Shown here piece by piece: positions 1 through 7,028 of a DNA stretch of 32,012 bases. Made by a program: the position numbers and the translations under genes. The notes beneath the pieces are model-generated. The model searched no databases, was not told where the DNA came from, and saw only the letters and a list, made by a program, of their open reading frames with translations. Each line of letters starts with the position of its first letter. The stretch's first letter is position 1. This stretch comes from an uncultured Treponema sp. (GTDB lineage: Bacteria; Spirochaetota; Spirochaetia; Treponematales; Treponemataceae): NCBI GenBank assembly GCA_947174385.1, contig CAMWIU010000010.1, positions 1-32,012 on the forward strand, read 5' to 3'.

Positions 1-9
1 CTGAAAAAC

Positions 10-109
10 GCCATTTTGCAACGCAGTGAAAAATGGCAGTGAATAAGCGAGTTTTCGCAGAAAACTCGTCATTAAAATAGGCAACGCCATTTTAGTTGCC
101 TATTTTAAT
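10..109. repeat. Three tandem hairpins downstream of rfbA
   Basis: Three perfect inverted repeats follow each other: 10-17 with 30-37 (8 bp), 48-56 with 60-68 (9 bp, 3-nt loop) and 71-85 with 95-109 (15 bp, 9-nt loop). None is followed by a clear T-run on either strand, so they are not simple terminators. The 61-110 part resembles the block at 17739-17788, which suggests a dispersed intergenic repeat. No ORF was recognised in 1-187. Confidence 0.7.
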
Positions 110-187
110 TGTCCATATTTTTTCAGCGATGAATCCACAAAAGCCAACTACGAAATAAAATCTCGCGGCGGCTTTCAGATTCATTCC

Positions 188-1075
188 TCAATATTTTACT
201 TTTCCTTCCGCCACGGCTTTGAGATGCACTCCATACGGAGACTTGCCGTAATTTTCGGCGGACTTTAAAAGTCCTTCTTTGTCAATCCATTGATTGATGA
301 ACGCGATTTCCTCGGGAGCCGAAATTTCGATGCCTTGACGGTTTTGCACCATTTGGACAAAATTCGAAGCGTCAAGAAGGCTGTCCATCGTTCCTGTGTC
401 AAGCCACGCGAAACCGCGCCCGAAAATCCGAACATCAAGCAAACTTTCGTCAAGATACATTTCATTCAATGTGGTGATTTCCAATTCTCCGCGAGCAGAA
501 GGTTTGACTTGATTCGCTTTTTTGCTCACGCCTGCCGGATAGAAATACAAGCCCGTTACGGCATAATTGCTTTTCGGGGCGGACGGCTTTTCTTCGATGG
601 AAAGTGCCTTGCCGTTTTCATCAAAATCGACAACGCCGAAACGCTCCGGGTCGGGCACATAATAGCCGAAAACAGTCGCGCGATTGTTTTCTTCCGCATT
701 TTTTTTGGCATTGCGAAGAATCGTTCCAAATCCATTGCCATAAAAAATATTGTCGCCAAGCACCATTGCGCAAGCATCATCGCCAATGAAATCTTCGCCG
801 AGGATGAACGCCTGCGCAAGTCCATCGGGACTCGGCTGCACTTTGTAGCTCAAATTGATTCCATATTGCGAACCATCGCCGAGCAATTTTTCAAAATTGG
901 GAAGATCCGCCGGAGTGGAAATTATGAGGATGTCCCGTATGCCCGCGAGCATAAGCGTGGACAGCGGATAAAAAATCATTGGCTTGTCATAAACGGGCAA
1001 AAGTTGTTTTGATGTCACTTTTGTAAGCGGATAAAGTCTTGTGCCAGATCCGCCGGCAAGGATGATTCCTTTCAT
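188..1075 (-). CDS. rfbA: Glucose-1-phosphate thymidylyltransferase
   Basis: Catalyses dTTP + glucose-1-phosphate to dTDP-glucose + PPi, the first step of dTDP-L-rhamnose and related deoxysugar synthesis in the cytoplasm. The 295-residue protein has the usual family length. It opens with the nucleotidyl-transfer loop [13 protein letters not shown] (residues 6-18), followed by the conserved [17 protein letters not shown] stretch; [13 protein letters not shown] and the [15 protein letters not shown] segment near residues 222-236 are also typical of RfbA/RmlA. The start is supported by AAGGAG about 8 nt upstream of ATG and by a good promoter further upstream. The other rml genes (rfbB, C, D) are not in the window, so it is either a lone gene or its partners lie beyond the left edge. 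Divergent from the AraC-type gene. Confidence 0.95.
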   Translation of the reverse strand: MKGIILAGGSGTRLYPLTKVTSKQLLPVYDKPMIFYPLSTLMLAGIRDILIISTPADLPNFEKLLGDGSQYGINLSYKVQPSPDGLAQAFILGEDFIGDDACAMVLGDNIFYGNGFGTILRNAKKNAEENNRATVFGYYVPDPERFGVVDFDENGKALSIEEKPSAPKSNYAVTGLYFYPAGVSKKANQVKPSARGELEITTLNEMYLDESLLDVRIFGRGFAWLDTGTMDSLLDASNFVQMVQNRQGIEISAPEEIAFINQWIDKEGLLKSAENYGKSPYGVHLKAVAEGKVKY

Positions 1076-1097
1076 AAAAATTTCTCCTTAAAAGAAT

Positions 1098-1126
1098 ATG
1101 ATAATTGAAAAAAGCATTTGCGTCAA
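1098..1126 (-). promoter_or_regulatory. rfbA promoter
   Basis: On the minus strand TTGACG (1126-1121), a 17-bp spacer and TATCAT (1103-1098) precede rfbA, leaving a short leader with a Shine-Dalgarno. TATCAT recurs as the -10 of several genes in this window. Confidence 0.7.
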
Positions 1127-1213
1127 TGCGCGATGAAAACAGTTTGTTTGAATGGCAAATTGTTCGAGAATCGCGTCTTGCGAAAAAGCGAAAAATTTTT
1201 TTCAAAAAGAAAC

Positions 1214-1242
1214 TTGCAAATCCGCGAATTTCGGTTTATCAT
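1214..1242 (+). promoter_or_regulatory. Promoter of the AraC-type regulator gene
   Basis: TTGCAA (1214-1219), a 17-bp spacer and TATCAT (1237-1242). The predicted first transcribed base falls on or next to the in-frame GTG at 1249. This argues that the longer ORF starting at 1105 is not the real start and that the mRNA is leaderless. Confidence 0.6.
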
Positions 1243-1248
1243 AAAAAT

Positions 1249-2037
1249 GTGGATATAAATTTCTACGGCGGCTTTTACAAAAAATGCGAGTCGGAGGGCT
1301 TTCGAATCAACATTCCCGAGGGAACGTTCGAATGGGTTCTCCTGCATTTTTATTCGCCGATGGTGATTACTCTCGGCGAGCGCAGAATCGAAACTCAGGC
1401 AAATGCGTGCATTTTGTACAAGCCCGGCACGCCGCAGGATTATTACGGCCGCTTCGGGAAATTCGAAAACGACTACATCAGATTCCGCACGCCTCCGCAG
1501 GACAGGAGTTTTTACAAGGATTTCAATTTGCCTGTGGACGAAGTTTTTTATGTGAAAGATTCCGACGTGATAAAAACCGAAATGCAGAACATCACTTGGC
1601 TTCTCACCGACAAGGGCGCGAATCACGACTACGAGCTTACGAAGAACGCGATCGGCGTGCTCAAGAAGCTTCAGTGCGCGAGAATTTTTCCCGACCAAAA
1701 GGCGCAGCGCGAAAGCGAGACGCTTTTTCGGCTCGAACAATTGCGCGGCGAAATAAGGCGCAATCCCGAAAAATGGACTGTGCGTGCGATGAGCGAGAAT
1801 TTCTTTTTGACGCGAAGCCACTTTTCGGTTTTGTACAAGGAAAGTTTCGGAGTTTCGCCCGCGCAGGATTTGAAATTCTTTTTGAACGAAAAGGCAATCG
1901 CCCTTCTTTTGACAAGCGAAAAGACGATTGCGCAGATTGCCGAAATCTTGAATTATAAGGAATGCGAAAATTTTATCCGCGCCTTCAAGAAGATGAACGA
2001 CATTTCGCCGCTTCAATTCAGGAAAACGCGGAATTAA
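1249..2037 (+). CDS. AraC-family transcriptional regulator
   Basis: DNA-binding sugar-responsive regulator. The C-terminal 100 residues carry the paired AraC helix-turn-helix motifs: WTVRAMSENFFLTRSHFSVLYKESFG is the first and TIAQIAEILNYKECENFIRAFKKM the second, ending in the typical SPLQFR. The N-terminal half looks like a cupin-type ligand domain (ACILYKPGTPQDYYG). The ORF track begins at a TTG at 1105, and an ATG lies at 1126, but neither has a ribosome site and a good promoter sits inside that stretch. GTG 1249, six nucleotides after the -10, gives a 262-residue protein and is preferred. It converges on the sugar transporter operon with a 3-bp gap, so regulation of the transporter and araBD is likely by position. 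The inducer cannot be read from the sequence. Confidence 0.85.
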   Translation: MDINFYGGFYKKCESEGFRINIPEGTFEWVLLHFYSPMVITLGERRIETQANACILYKPGTPQDYYGRFGKFENDYIRFRTPPQDRSFYKDFNLPVDEVFYVKDSDVIKTEMQNITWLLTDKGANHDYELTKNAIGVLKKLQCARIFPDQKAQRESETLFRLEQLRGEIRRNPEKWTVRAMSENFFLTRSHFSVLYKESFGVSPAQDLKFFLNEKAIALLLTSEKTIAQIAEILNYKECENFIRAFKKMNDISPLQFRKTRN

Positions 2038-2040
2038 AAT

Positions 2041-3093
2041 TTACGCCTTGTCTTTGTTCTTGCGCGAAAGCACGATGCTTTGAATCAGCAGGAACAAGCA
2101 AATCATAAACGCCACTGTGATGTTCGTCCACCACGCTTCGTCAAGTCCGAGCGACGAGACGATGTTCTTTATCGTTGCGAGCGAAAGCACTCCGAAGAAA
2201 GTTCCGGCGATGTTGCCGACGCCTCCAGTGAGCATCGTGCCGCCGATAATCGAGGACGCTATGGCGTTCATTTCCGCGCCAGCCGCGTGCGATGGCGAGC
2301 CAGATCCGACGTGCAAAAAGTAGACGAATCCGCCCACCGCCGCAAGCATGCTGCAAATGAAATGCGCCAAGAATCTCGTGCGGCGCACGTTTATTCCGAG
2401 CATGTTCGCGCTTTGCGCGTTTCCGCCCACCGCGTAGAAATTCCGCCCGAGCTTCGTTTTTCGCAGGACGAAGAAAAGCAGGACAACTACGAGAATCGCG
2501 ACAATCGCGCCGATTTCAACGTAAGCCGGAATCCATTTACCAAGTTTGTTCGTCGAGCCGACGCCCGGAACATAAATCCTTGTTTCCACGAGCTTTACGA
2601 ACGCTTCGTTTTGGACATTGAACTGCGTGGAATTGACGATGGTCGTCATTCCCTTGGCAAAGAACATTCCCGCGAGCGTTACGATGAAAGGCTGAATGTC
2701 GAGGAACGCCACCAAATATCCTTGCACAAGTCCGAACGCCGCGCCAATCAAAAGCGCGATTGCGATCGCGCCGCCAACGTTTCCGCCCTTGAAGTCAAGG
2801 TGAACCGCGCAGCACATGCAAACCAAAGCCGTCATCGTTCCCACGGAAATGTCGATTCCGCCGGTAATCATCACGAGGCTCAATCCGCACGAAAGAATTA
2901 TCAGCGATGCGTTTTCGTTGAGCATGTTGAAAAATGTCTGAGGCTTGCGGAATCCCGCGCCCAAGAAAATTATCGAGCACAGATACATCACCGCGAAAAC
3001 CACAACCGTAATCAAAAGCAGCAAATTCGTGTCCGAAAGCGGCTTCTTTTTCGCAAGACCTTCGTTCAATTTTACGTTTGTCGAATTTTCCAT
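2041..3093 (-). CDS. Sugar ABC transporter permease, YjfF-like
   Basis: Inner-membrane permease of a CUT2-type (ribose/galactofuranose class) importer, 350 residues. Multiple hydrophobic segments are visible, with family motifs ITGGIDISVGTMTAL in the first third, the FYAVGGNAQSANMLGI loop and the IASSIIGGTMLTGGVGN segment near the end. The overall pattern, including WWTNITVAFMICLFLLIQ at the C-terminus, resembles E. coli YjfF more than RbsC or XylH. It is the last gene of the operon: its ATG directly abuts the stop codon of the upstream permease, so translation is probably coupled. It is expected to form a heterodimeric channel with the YtfT-like permease. The substrate is not provable from the permease; linkage to araB and araD favours L-arabinose or an arabinose-containing sugar. 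Confidence 0.88.
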   Translation of the reverse strand: MENSTNVKLNEGLAKKKPLSDTNLLLLITVVVFAVMYLCSIIFLGAGFRKPQTFFNMLNENASLIILSCGLSLVMITGGIDISVGTMTALVCMCCAVHLDFKGGNVGGAIAIALLIGAAFGLVQGYLVAFLDIQPFIVTLAGMFFAKGMTTIVNSTQFNVQNEAFVKLVETRIYVPGVGSTNKLGKWIPAYVEIGAIVAILVVVLLFFVLRKTKLGRNFYAVGGNAQSANMLGINVRRTRFLAHFICSMLAAVGGFVYFLHVGSGSPSHAAGAEMNAIASSIIGGTMLTGGVGNIAGTFFGVLSLATIKNIVSSLGLDEAWWTNITVAFMICLFLLIQSIVLSRKNKDKA

Positions 3094-4188
3094 TTAGTTG
3101 CCTCCTTGCGCTGCCGCCGCGAGTTTTTTCGCGCCGATTTTTTTGGAAAGCGCGGCCATTTTTTCGCGGAAAACCGGCGCGCTGATTATTACGAGCACGA
3201 TTACGACGACCGCCTTGTACGCTGGAAGCGCGGTGGAAGCCACGTTGAATTTGAAAAGCGTCGTCGTCAAGAATTGAATCACATACGCGCCCAAAATCGA
3301 AGCCCAAATGTTGAACTTTCCGCCGCTCAATGCGTTTCCGCCCAAAGCGACCGCCAAAATCGCGTCCATTTCAATGTCCTTCGCGATGACCGAATAATTT
3401 ATCGATGAAATTCGGCTCACCTTGATGAATCCTGCCACCGCCACGCAAAGTCCCATAAAAACGTATGTCACGAATTTTATGAATTGCGGATCGATTCCGT
3501 TCAAGCGCGATGACGATGCGTTGATTCCGACCGACTGCGCGTAAAGTCCGAGCGTCGTGAATTTCAAAATCAAGATCGTTATCGCGATGCAGATTATCGC
3601 GATGAAAATCGGCGTGGGAATCGGAATTCCCGGAATGTAATTTCCGAAGTACGCGAAACGCGGCTCGCTCACGATTGGAAGCGCGTTGTTGTTTATCCAG
3701 GCGGCGATCGAACGTCCCGCCGTAAACAGAATGAGCGTTGCGACCATCGGCTGAATCTTGAAGTATGCCACAAGCATTCCGTTGAACGCGCCGAAAAGCA
3801 TTGACACAATGCACGCGATCAAAAACGCAACGATTATCGGAGCCTGCAAAGTTTCGGGTCGCGCCTCAGTTCCGCAAAGCACGCGCAGCACGACGCTTCC
3901 CGCGATCGCAATTACCGCGCCCACGGAAATGTCCTGTCCGCCCGAAGCCGCCGTCACGAGCGTCATTCCCAAGGCGAGAATCGCCAGTTCCGAAGCGTTG
4001 TCCAAAATCGTAATCAAGTAGCCCGAAAGCACGGGATTTCCGTCGCTGTTCTGGCCAATCGTGATTTTGAAGAACGAAGGATCGGCAATCAAATTGAAGA
4101 TTACCAAAATCAAAAGGGCCGCAAGCGGAATGAAAATCTGCTTTTTGAAAAGGCCCATGACAATTTCCTTTGGATTTTTGGAATTCAT
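3094..4188 (-). CDS. Sugar ABC transporter permease, YtfT-like
   Basis: Second permease of the CUT2-type importer, 364 residues. LALGMTLVTAASGGQDISVGAV matches the family segment that is usually GGIDLSVGAV; here SGGQDISVG has Gln where Ile is usual. LYAQSVGINASSSRLNGI and the IEMDAILAVALGGNALSGG segment match YtfT-type proteins. Its start overlaps the stop of the ATPase gene by four bases (ATGA), a sign of translational coupling. An internal ATG at 4158 with AAAGGA upstream is an alternative start and would remove the first 10 residues. It should pair with the YjfF-like permease and receive sugar from the periplasmic protein encoded at 5868-6815. Confidence 0.88.
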   Translation of the reverse strand: MNSKNPKEIVMGLFKKQIFIPLAALLILVIFNLIADPSFFKITIGQNSDGNPVLSGYLITILDNASELAILALGMTLVTAASGGQDISVGAVIAIAGSVVLRVLCGTEARPETLQAPIIVAFLIACIVSMLFGAFNGMLVAYFKIQPMVATLILFTAGRSIAAWINNNALPIVSEPRFAYFGNYIPGIPIPTPIFIAIICIAITILILKFTTLGLYAQSVGINASSSRLNGIDPQFIKFVTYVFMGLCVAVAGFIKVSRISSINYSVIAKDIEMDAILAVALGGNALSGGKFNIWASILGAYVIQFLTTTLFKFNVASTALPAYKAVVVIVLVIISAPVFREKMAALSKKIGAKKLAAAAQGGN

Positions 4189-5696
4189 TTTTCTCCTCCC
4201 GCGATTGTCGCCATAATTTTAGATTGAGTCAAATCTTCGCCTTTGAGCTCGCCCACTTGCTTCAAGTCGCGCATGACGACGAGGCGAGAACAAGTGCGCA
4301 GCATTTCGTCGATTTCGGAAGAAATGAAGGTGACGCTTTTTCCTTCCTTCGCAAGCTTGAGCACGAGTTCCTGAATTTCGGTTTTCGTGCCGATGTCGAT
4401 TCCGCGCGTCGGCTCGTCCAAAATCAAATATTGCGGATCGGAAAGAAGCGCGCGCGCCAAAAGGACTTTCTGCTGGTTTCCGCCCGAAAGCGATTTTATT
4501 GGCGTGTCCGCGCTCGCGGTTTTTATTTCCAAAAGCTTGATGTATTCTTCGGCGAACGCCTGCGCCTTCGCGTAGGAAATCGGCTTGAAAAATCCTTTCA
4601 GAACTTGCAAAGCCAAAATTATGTTGTCGCGGACAGAAAGGTCTCCCACAATTCCATCGTGCTTTCTGTCTTCGGGAAGATAGCTGATTCCTTTTTTCAT
4701 CGCGTCGATTGGGCGGGAAATTTTCGCGGGCTTTCCGTTCACTTTGACTTTTCCGCCGAAGACTTTGTCCGCGCCGTAAATCGCGCGAACGCTTTCGCTT
4801 CGTCCCGAGCCTAAAAGTCCCGTGAATCCGTTCACTTCGCCCTTGTAAATTGAGAAGTCGAACGGCTTTACGCCGGACGCGCTGCAAAGCGATTCCGCCT
4901 GGTAAACCGGAACTTCGCCCGGAGCGCAGGAAAACGATTCGGGCTTTTTCACCGTGGAAAGTCCGTCCAAAGCCTTGCCGAGCATTTTCGAGACAAGCTC
5001 GACTTTCGGCAAATCCTTGATTTCGTATTCGCCCACCAATTTTCCGTCGCGCAAAACCGTGATTCTGTCGCAGACTTCGTAGACTTGTTCCAAAAAGTGC
5101 GTCACGAAAATTATTCCGACGCCTTTCGCCTTTAGTCCGAGCATCAGCTTGAAAAGCTTCGCCACTTCGTTGTCGTCAAGCGAGGATGTCGGCTCGTCGA
5201 GAATGAGGATTTTGCATTCCATATCGACGGCGCGAGCGATGGCGACCATTTGCTGGATCGCGATGGAGCAGCTCGAAAGTTGCGCCGTCGGCTCGACCGG
5301 GATTTGCAGTTCGTTCAAAATCTTCGCGGCATCCGCGTTCATTTTTTTCCAATCCACGAACGCGCCTTTCGTGCGGCCGATGTACATATTTTCCGCCACG
5401 GTCAAATTGTTGCAAAGCGTTATTTCCTGATAGACCGTGCTGATTCCGACTTTTTGCGCGTCTTCGGGCGAGCGGATGTTCACGGCGTTTTCAAAGCCTT
5501 TTACAAAAACCGTGCCTTCGTCTTTCGGATGAACGCCCGTCAAAACTTTTATAAGCGTGGATTTTCCAGCTCCGTTTTCGCCCATGAGCGCGTGGATTTC
5601 GCCCTGCCTCAAAGTAAAGTCCACATTTTGAAGCGCCTTCACTCCTGGAAAACTTTTGAAAATTCCGCGCATTTCCAAAACGGAATTGTCCTGCAT
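4185..5696 (-). CDS. Sugar ABC transporter ATP-binding protein, YtfR-like
   Basis: Cytoplasmic ATPase with two fused nucleotide-binding domains (503 residues), as usual for CUT2 importers. The first domain has Walker A GENGAGKST (39-47) and Walker B ILILDEPTSS; its signature is relaxed (LSSCSIAIQQ). The second has a degenerate Walker A (LLGSGRSE), a canonical signature LSGGNQQKV and Walker B LILDEPTRGID, again typical of the family. ATG is preceded by GGAGGG. The gene lies 171 bp downstream of the binding-protein gene, with a terminator-like hairpin between them, so the ATPase and permeases are probably made at lower level than the binding protein. The fit is closest to YtfR, in agreement with its partners. 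Confidence 0.92.
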   Translation of the reverse strand: MQDNSVLEMRGIFKSFPGVKALQNVDFTLRQGEIHALMGENGAGKSTLIKVLTGVHPKDEGTVFVKGFENAVNIRSPEDAQKVGISTVYQEITLCNNLTVAENMYIGRTKGAFVDWKKMNADAAKILNELQIPVEPTAQLSSCSIAIQQMVAIARAVDMECKILILDEPTSSLDDNEVAKLFKLMLGLKAKGVGIIFVTHFLEQVYEVCDRITVLRDGKLVGEYEIKDLPKVELVSKMLGKALDGLSTVKKPESFSCAPGEVPVYQAESLCSASGVKPFDFSIYKGEVNGFTGLLGSGRSESVRAIYGADKVFGGKVKVNGKPAKISRPIDAMKKGISYLPEDRKHDGIVGDLSVRDNIILALQVLKGFFKPISYAKAQAFAEEYIKLLEIKTASADTPIKSLSGGNQQKVLLARALLSDPQYLILDEPTRGIDIGTKTEIQELVLKLAKEGKSVTFISSEIDEMLRTCSRLVVMRDLKQVGELKGEDLTQSKIMATIAGGEK

Positions 5697-5800
5697 ATTC
5701 CCTCCATAATCGAAAATCGAATATTAAAATCCAAGAGCGATTTTGGACAGAAACTTCGTTGCCGGCACAAAACCGCGATTGGCAGTTTTAGATTTTTTGC

Positions 5801-5851
5801 AAAAAAATAAGGCGGGAACGGAATTCCAAAAAAATTCCGAAATCCCGCCTT
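5801..5851 (-). terminator. Hairpin with U-run after the binding-protein gene
   Basis: On the minus strand AAGGCGGGA and TCCCGCCTT (9 bp) enclose an inner 7-bp stem (CGGAATT/AATTCCG) and are followed by TTATTTTTTT. It lies just after the binding-protein stop and before the ATPase gene. Partial termination here would give the usual excess of binding protein over membrane components. Confidence 0.8.
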
Positions 5852-5867
5852 CAAATTTCAAGAAAAA

Positions 5868-6815
5868 TTAGATGCCGTATTGGTCAACATCTTTTTTCGT
5901 GATTGTCTTCGCGTCGAAGCCTTTTTCCTGCATGATGACAGTCTTCTGCGCGGGCTTCTTTCCGTTTTCCAAATCCTTGATGATTGTGTTGATGTATGAA
6001 GCCTGGAACGGATTGCACTGGCCGTCGTAGTTCCAGCGTTTCGCCAAAAGCTCTTCCAACGCCCATTTGTTGCAGTCGAATCCCATCACGACAACGTCTT
6101 TGCCGACTCCGTGAGAAATGTTCGCCTTGTCCAAAGCGGCCACCGCGCCTTTCGCCATGTCGTCGTTTTCGGCGTAAATCACGTTGAATTTTTTGCCAGA
6201 GTCGATGACAGACTGAACGATCTGCTGGGCGGTTTCCGCGTTCCATTCGGCGGTCTGCTGAGTGATCAAATTCCAGTTTGAATCGGCCTTGACTTTCGCA
6301 TCCAACGCGCCCGTGCGTCCGATTTGAGCGGCAGAACCCATAACGCCCTGAATGTGGACGACATTGTATGTGCCCAAATTCTGAGAAGCGAGCCAATCAA
6401 CGGCCGTCTTTCCTTCCTGCGCCATGTCGGAAACGATCGAAGCCTCGTAAAGGCTCGGATCCGCGTCAATCGTGCGGTCGAACAAAATCACGCGAACGCC
6501 GGCATCCTGCGCGTCCTTGAGAACGTTCGTCCAGCCAGAAGTTCCGGCGGCAGAAATCAAAAGGTAATCCACTTCGTCCTGAATGAATTTGCGCGCGGCG
6601 GCAATCTGCTCGTCATTCTTGAGACTATAGGCGAAAGAAGCGGAATATCCGTTTTTCTTCGTGAATGTGGCCTTCATGTCGCGATCGTTCGCAGTGCGGT
6701 AGCCGGATTCGTTGGGATCATTGTTGATGATTCCAACTTTGATTGTTTTTGGCTTTGCCGCGAACACGCTGGCAGCGAGAACCAAAGCCATTGAGAATAA
6801 TGCAACCTTTTTCAT
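5868..6815 (-). CDS. Periplasmic sugar-binding protein, YtfQ-like
   Basis: Type-I periplasmic binding protein that delivers sugar to the importer encoded downstream. The signal peptide is MKKVALFSMALVLAASVFA, followed by the mature start AKPKTIKVGIINNDPNESGYR. Segments such as TSGWTNVLKDAQDAGVRVIL, FDRTID, NVVHIQGVMGSAAQIGR and NVIYAENDDMAKGAV line up well with E. coli YtfQ, a galactofuranose-binding protein, and related L-arabinose-binding proteins. There is no lipobox. The ORF track starts at 6890, but ATG 6815 follows GGAGG and begins a clean signal peptide; the 25 extra residues come from the leader. The length of 315 residues is normal. Substrate: L-arabinose is favoured by linkage with araB and araD; galactofuranose or another furanose is possible. 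Confidence 0.9.
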   Translation of the reverse strand: MKKVALFSMALVLAASVFAAKPKTIKVGIINNDPNESGYRTANDRDMKATFTKKNGYSASFAYSLKNDEQIAAARKFIQDEVDYLLISAAGTSGWTNVLKDAQDAGVRVILFDRTIDADPSLYEASIVSDMAQEGKTAVDWLASQNLGTYNVVHIQGVMGSAAQIGRTGALDAKVKADSNWNLITQQTAEWNAETAQQIVQSVIDSGKKFNVIYAENDDMAKGAVAALDKANISHGVGKDVVVMGFDCNKWALEELLAKRWNYDGQCNPFQASYINTIIKDLENGKKPAQKTVIMQEKGFDAKTITKKDVDQYGI

Positions 6816-6831
6816 AATTTCCTCCATAGGT

Positions 6832-6865
6832 TGAAAACGTTTTGTGAATAATTTTTCATTCACAA
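6832..6865 (-). promoter_or_regulatory. Palindrome and stem-loop in the binding-protein leader
   Basis: AAAACGTTTT (6834-6843) is a perfect palindrome within TGAAAACGTTTTGT, which resembles LacI/CcpA-type operators. It overlaps an 8-bp inverted repeat, TTGTGAAT (6842-6849) with ATTCACAA (6858-6865). Both lie between the predicted promoter and the Shine-Dalgarno, so they could act as an operator or as an RNA stem. Function is inferred. Confidence 0.4.
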
Positions 6866-6895
6866 CTAATATTTTAAGGGCGTTCCGCAAAAATT

Positions 6896-6925
6896 GGTAT
6901 AGTCATTTTGTTACCAATGTTGCAA
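6896..6925 (-). promoter_or_regulatory. Candidate promoter for the sugar transporter operon
   Basis: Minus strand: TTGCAA (6925-6920), an 18-bp spacer and TATACC (6901-6896). It overlaps the inverted repeat ATTGGTA-N12-TACCAAT (6893-6918). The -10 is weaker than others in the window. Confidence 0.4.
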
Positions 6926-6943
6926 AAATACTATCATTTTGTT
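6903..6943. promoter_or_regulatory. Direct repeats, possible AraC-family operator
   Basis: TCATTTTGTT occurs at 6903-6912 and again at 6934-6943, 31 bp apart, about three helical turns. Both lie between the divergent transporter and kinase promoters. Paired direct repeats are what AraC-family dimers usually bind. Linking them to the regulator gene at 1249 is inference. Confidence 0.4.
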
Positions 6944-6993
6944 CGGTTTCCAAACATAAAGAATGAATTTGCGAAATTTTGAAAATTTTTCGC

Positions 6994-7021
6994 TTGCGTT
7001 TTCAAAAAAATATTGTATCAT
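6994..7021 (+). promoter_or_regulatory. Promoter of the araB-type kinase gene
   Basis: TTGCGT (6994-6999), a 16-bp spacer and TATCAT (7016-7021). The kinase ATG is only seven nucleotides beyond the -10, so transcription should start at or beside the start codon. Confidence 0.65.
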
Positions 7022-7028
7022 TTTAATT

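Noticed and set aside
290-1012. 240-residue plus-strand ORF across rfbA
   Set aside because: Frame shadow of rfbA; no motif, no ribosome site, and rfbA on the other strand is unmistakable.
1105-1248. N-terminal extension of the AraC-type protein in the ORF track
   Set aside because: Starts at TTG without a ribosome site and contains a good promoter whose start site coincides with GTG 1249.
1123-2016. 297-residue minus-strand ORF opposite the AraC-type gene
   Set aside because: Antisense shadow of a well-recognised regulator; low-complexity composition without motifs.
2080-3408. 442-residue plus-strand ORF opposite the two permease genes
   Set aside because: Arg/His/Glu-rich shadow frame crossing a gene boundary; permease motifs on the minus strand are clear.
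6963-7028. N-terminal extension of the kinase in the ORF track
   Set aside because: It lies over the -35 and -10 of the kinase promoter, so it would not be transcribed.
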